From Candidatus Mediterraneibacter gallistercoris (GTDB taxonomy: Bacteria; Bacillota_A; Clostridia; Lachnospirales; Lachnospiraceae): a stretch of DNA of 14,487 nucleotides. Positions 12,385 to 14,487 of the stretch are shown here, in pieces. The stretch's first letter is position 1; each line of letters starts with the position of its first letter. The stretch spans positions 1-14,487 of the forward strand of contig DWWI01000156.1 in NCBI GenBank assembly GCA_019119745.1. The letters run 5' to 3'. Made by a program: the position numbers and the translations under genes. The notes beneath the pieces were generated by a model. The model was not told the DNA's origin and did no database searches. It was given only the letters and a program-made list of their open reading frames with translations.

Positions 12385-12486
12385 ATGGAACAGCATTATG
12401 CGCAGCGTAACTGTCCGGATCAGATCTGCCGGGAAATATTTATGAAAAAGAATGAAATGGGAGGAAGAAAACATGGAACAAAGTAA
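12385..12486 (+). other. 33-codon ORF overlapping the EamA start (remnant or upstream ORF)
   Basis: ATG at 12385 reads 33 codons, with C10 and C15 spaced CPDQIC, and overlaps the EamA start by 14 nt in another frame. The frame is open back to 12361. No good ribosome binding site precedes it. It may be an upstream ORF coupled to the transporter or the tail of a decayed gene; no family was recognised. The rest of 12222-12472 holds only the hairpin at 12254-12291 and no clear promoter. Confidence 0.2.
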
Positions 12487-13372
12487 AGCATCGGGGCATC
12501 TGTCAGCCCTGCTCACGATTATAATATGGGGTACGACTTTTATTTCCACAAAAGTGCTTCTTGTGGATTTTCAGCCGATTGAAATTCTCTTTTTCCGCTT
12601 TGTAATGGGGTTGATCGCTCTGCTGCTTGTCTGCCCTCATCGCATGAGAGGAACCACACGCAGGCAGGAGCTTACTTTCGCGGCAGCAGGATTATGCGGA
12701 GTGTGTCTGTATTATCTGCTGGAGAATATTGCGCTGACTTATACAATGGCATCTAATGTAGGAGTGATCATTTCCGTGGCTCCGTTTTTCACGGCGCTTC
12801 TGGCTCACATATTTTTGAAACAGGATGAGAAGCTCAGGGCGAATTTTTTCATCGGCTTTCTTATTGCCATGGTTGGAATCGTGCTGATCAGCTTTAACGG
12901 CGCGGCTATGGAGCTTAATCCTGCGGGAGATCTGCTGGCGCTTCTGGCTGCATTTATATGGGCGTGTTATTCAATCCTGACGAGAAAGATAAGCAGCTAT
13001 GGTTACAATACCATTTTGACGACCAGACGGATATTTCTTTACGGTATCCTGTTTATGATACCGGCTCTTTTCCTGTTTGATTTTAAACTTGATCTGATGC
13101 GGTTCACAAATCCTGTTTATTTACTGAATATTCTCTTTCTGGGGCTGGGAGCTTCTGCACTGTGCTTTGTTACATGGAACTTTGCGGTAAAACTGCTGGG
13201 GGCAGTAAAGACAAGTATTTATATTTACCTTACTCCGGTTATTACCATCACTGCTTCTGTACTGATCCTGCATGAACCGTTTACGGCGCTGACCGGAGCC
13301 GGGACTGTGCTGACATTGGCCGGGCTGCTGCTTTCCGAGGGCAAACTATTCAGCAGAAAAGAGAATTCATAA
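12473..13372 (+). CDS. EamA/DMT-superfamily transporter
   Basis: This is a 299-aa inner-membrane protein with about ten hydrophobic helices arranged as two EamA repeats (roughly 8-135 and 148-288), as in drug/metabolite transporters such as RhaT or YdcZ-type exporters. The first helix carries the usual W-G motif (IIIWGTTF). The second repeat starts [18 protein letters not shown]. The end is [22 protein letters not shown] (12460-12464) lies 8 nt before the ATG at 12473, so the in-frame ATG at 12452, which precedes the ribosome binding site, is rejected. Substrate is unknown (amino acids, metabolites or drugs). Its stop overlaps the end of the reverse-strand histidine kinase gene. Confidence 0.9.
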   Translation: MEQSKASGHLSALLTIIIWGTTFISTKVLLVDFQPIEILFFRFVMGLIALLLVCPHRMRGTTRRQELTFAAAGLCGVCLYYLLENIALTYTMASNVGVIISVAPFFTALLAHIFLKQDEKLRANFFIGFLIAMVGIVLISFNGAAMELNPAGDLLALLAAFIWACYSILTRKISSYGYNTILTTRRIFLYGILFMIPALFLFDFKLDLMRFTNPVYLLNILFLGLGASALCFVTWNFAVKLLGAVKTSIYIYLTPVITITASVLILHEPFTALTGAGTVLTLAGLLLSEGKLFSRKENS

Positions 13373-14487
13373 ACAGAGCCTTAGGAAGAACGTCGCCCCT
13401 CCGCCTTCCGTATCCTTAAAGCCGATATCCCCATCCAGCATTTTTGCTAATTCTTTTGCAATGCTTAAACCCAGACCGAAATGAGATTTGTCTGTGCGTG
13501 ATTTATCCCCGCGGTAAAAGCGGTCGAAGATAAATGGCTTATCTTCTTCCGGGATTCCTTTCCCGTGATCTGTGACAGAGAAGGTCAGCTCTTTTTCACT
13601 TAATGTGGTCATGATCTGTATTGAACTGTCTTCCGGGGAATAGCAGACCGCATTATCCAGAAAAATGCTCAGGATCTGGAAGAGCCGCTCCCGGTCAGTA
13701 GTAAGGACCGGATACGCATCTTCACTCAGATTGAGATCCAATCTTATCTTTTTACTGATGCATACCGGTTCATAGGCTTCGTACAGCGTGATCAGCAGAG
13801 TGTCCATATTGATCTCGCTTTTCTGGATGGTCCACTTGTCTGCGTCCGATGAGGCAAGCAGCAGCATATCCCGCACAAGCCGGGACATCCGGCCGCATTC
13901 TGTGTCAATGACATCCAGACAGGTCTGTGCCTGCGGGTCATTACTGTCACGGCTCTGCATTTCCTGCAGGGCTTCTGTATTTGCCATAATCACAGCAAGC
14001 GGGGCTTTCAGCTCGTGAGAAGCAGCCGCAACAAAATCTTTCTGGCTTTTGATCAGCTGCTCGCTGGGAGTAAAGGCTCTTTTCAAAAGGAAACGACTGA
14101 CAAACATAATAACAACAAAAGAAATCAACCATATCCCCAGATACAGAGGCGCCTGATGCAGAAACAGAGACAAAACAGACCTTTTCGGATAAATAAGAGT
14201 AAGAGAGAGTCTGTCTCCGCTCTGTGTGCTGACTGTGGCCGGGATGGCGTAATAGCGATCGTGATGCAGCCCTTCTAATTCTATATAGCCGCCCTGTTCT
14301 GTGACCTGAGTTGTGCCAGGAGAACCGGCAGCATTTTGTATGCCGATGCTCTGATCAGCTTTCTGCAAAAGGATATCGAAATCCGTGGGAAAGTTGGGCC
14401 CGCTTTTGTACAGGAGCTTTTCTTCTGAATCCCAGAGCGCGGCATATACATTCATCTGCTTTTCATAATCAGAAAGAACAGTCTCCG
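13367..14487 (-). CDS. Sensor histidine kinase, 5' end outside the window
   Basis: The C-terminal 372 residues or so of a membrane histidine kinase are visible. The frame stays open to the window edge, so the N-terminus (probably the first membrane helix) is missing. Numbered from the internal methionine encoded at 14455: the extracellular sensor part spans 1-97, a membrane helix 102-122, the HisKA H-box [13 protein letters not shown] (141-153) with phospho-acceptor H147, the N-box LDNAV (266-270) with N268, the G1 box DHGKG (296-300), the F-box FDRFY (310-314) and the G2 box GLGL (327-330). No full HAMP domain is seen between the helix and the H-box; a short linker is present. The partner response regulator would be expected upstream, outside the window. 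It is convergent with the EamA gene and overlaps it by 6 bp. Confidence 0.92.
   Translation of the reverse strand, partial: ETVLSDYEKQMNVYAALWDSEEKLLYKSGPNFPTDFDILLQKADQSIGIQNAAGSPGTTQVTEQGGYIELEGLHHDRYYAIPATVSTQSGDRLSLTLIYPKRSVLSLFLHQAPLYLGIWLISFVVIMFVSRFLLKRAFTPSEQLIKSQKDFVAAASHELKAPLAVIMANTEALQEMQSRDSNDPQAQTCLDVIDTECGRMSRLVRDMLLLASSDADKWTIQKSEINMDTLLITLYEAYEPVCISKKIRLDLNLSEDAYPVLTTDRERLFQILSIFLDNAVCYSPEDSSIQIMTTLSEKELTFSVTDHGKGIPEEDKPFIFDRFYRGDKSRTDKSHFGLGLSIAKELAKMLDGDIGFKDTEGGGATFFLRLCL

Noticed and set aside
12452..12472. Earlier ATG start for the EamA transporter
   Set aside because: The strong GGAGG at 12460-12464 lies between this ATG and the ATG at 12473, so only the latter is correctly placed.
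1..14487. CRISPR arrays, insertion sequences, prophage or defence genes
   Set aside because: No regularly spaced repeats, transposase motifs, terminal inverted repeats or phage structural genes were seen on either strand.

Overview
The window looks like a chromosomal stretch of an anaerobic, spore-forming Firmicute, most likely family Lachnospiraceae. The reasons are moderate GC content, strong GGAGG-type ribosome binding sites, tRNA genes without an encoded CCA, the Bacillus/Clostridia gene order decarboxylase - nucleotide kinase - holB - ricT - yabB - rsmI, and the sporulation genes spmA and spmB. The family assignment is inference from these features; no genus can be named from the sequence alone.

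Layout. Positions 1-211 hold the end of a tRNA cluster (Phe, Lys) closed by an intrinsic terminator. Positions 212-463 are an AT-rich gap with direct repeats, a dyad, and a terminator-like hairpin pointing left that has no protein gene to serve. Positions 464-6102 are a forward housekeeping run: a PLP amino-acid decarboxylase, a guanylate-kinase-like P-loop protein, DNA polymerase III delta' (holB), the Fe-S protein RicT, a tRNA1(Val) adenine-N6 methyltransferase homologue and the 16S rRNA methyltransferase RsmI. A likely second promoter lies before holB, and a strong terminator follows rsmI. Positions 6158-7435 are on the reverse strand: a short, motif-degenerate ABC ATPase and spmB. Positions 7547-9965 are forward: a DUF885 lipoprotein metallopeptidase and spmA. 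spmA and spmB, normally adjacent and co-oriented, are here divergent and flank the region between two mirror-image sigma-E-like promoters. An aldo/keto reductase follows, then tRNA-Glu and tRNA-Cys with their own promoter and terminator. The right end holds a membrane-anchored XRE regulator, a 270-bp zone that looks like gene debris, an EamA transporter, and the 3' part of a sensor histidine kinase that overlaps the transporter's end tail to tail.

How the genes work together. The left operon serves replication and RNA maturation or modification. RicT links it to RNase Y-dependent mRNA processing and to sporulation or biofilm decisions. The spmB / DUF885 / spmA block is probably a mother-cell sporulation module acting on spore core dehydration and possibly on cortex or envelope peptide processing. 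The accessory right end appears to be a mixture of unrelated regulators and transporters.

Nothing here is clearly a wholly new system. The best leads are the ABC ATPase that keeps its ATP-binding motifs but has lost LSGGQ, the D-loop aspartate and the switch histidine; the rearranged spm locus with shared divergent promoter elements; and a possible ~100-nt small RNA on the reverse strand before the decarboxylase gene.
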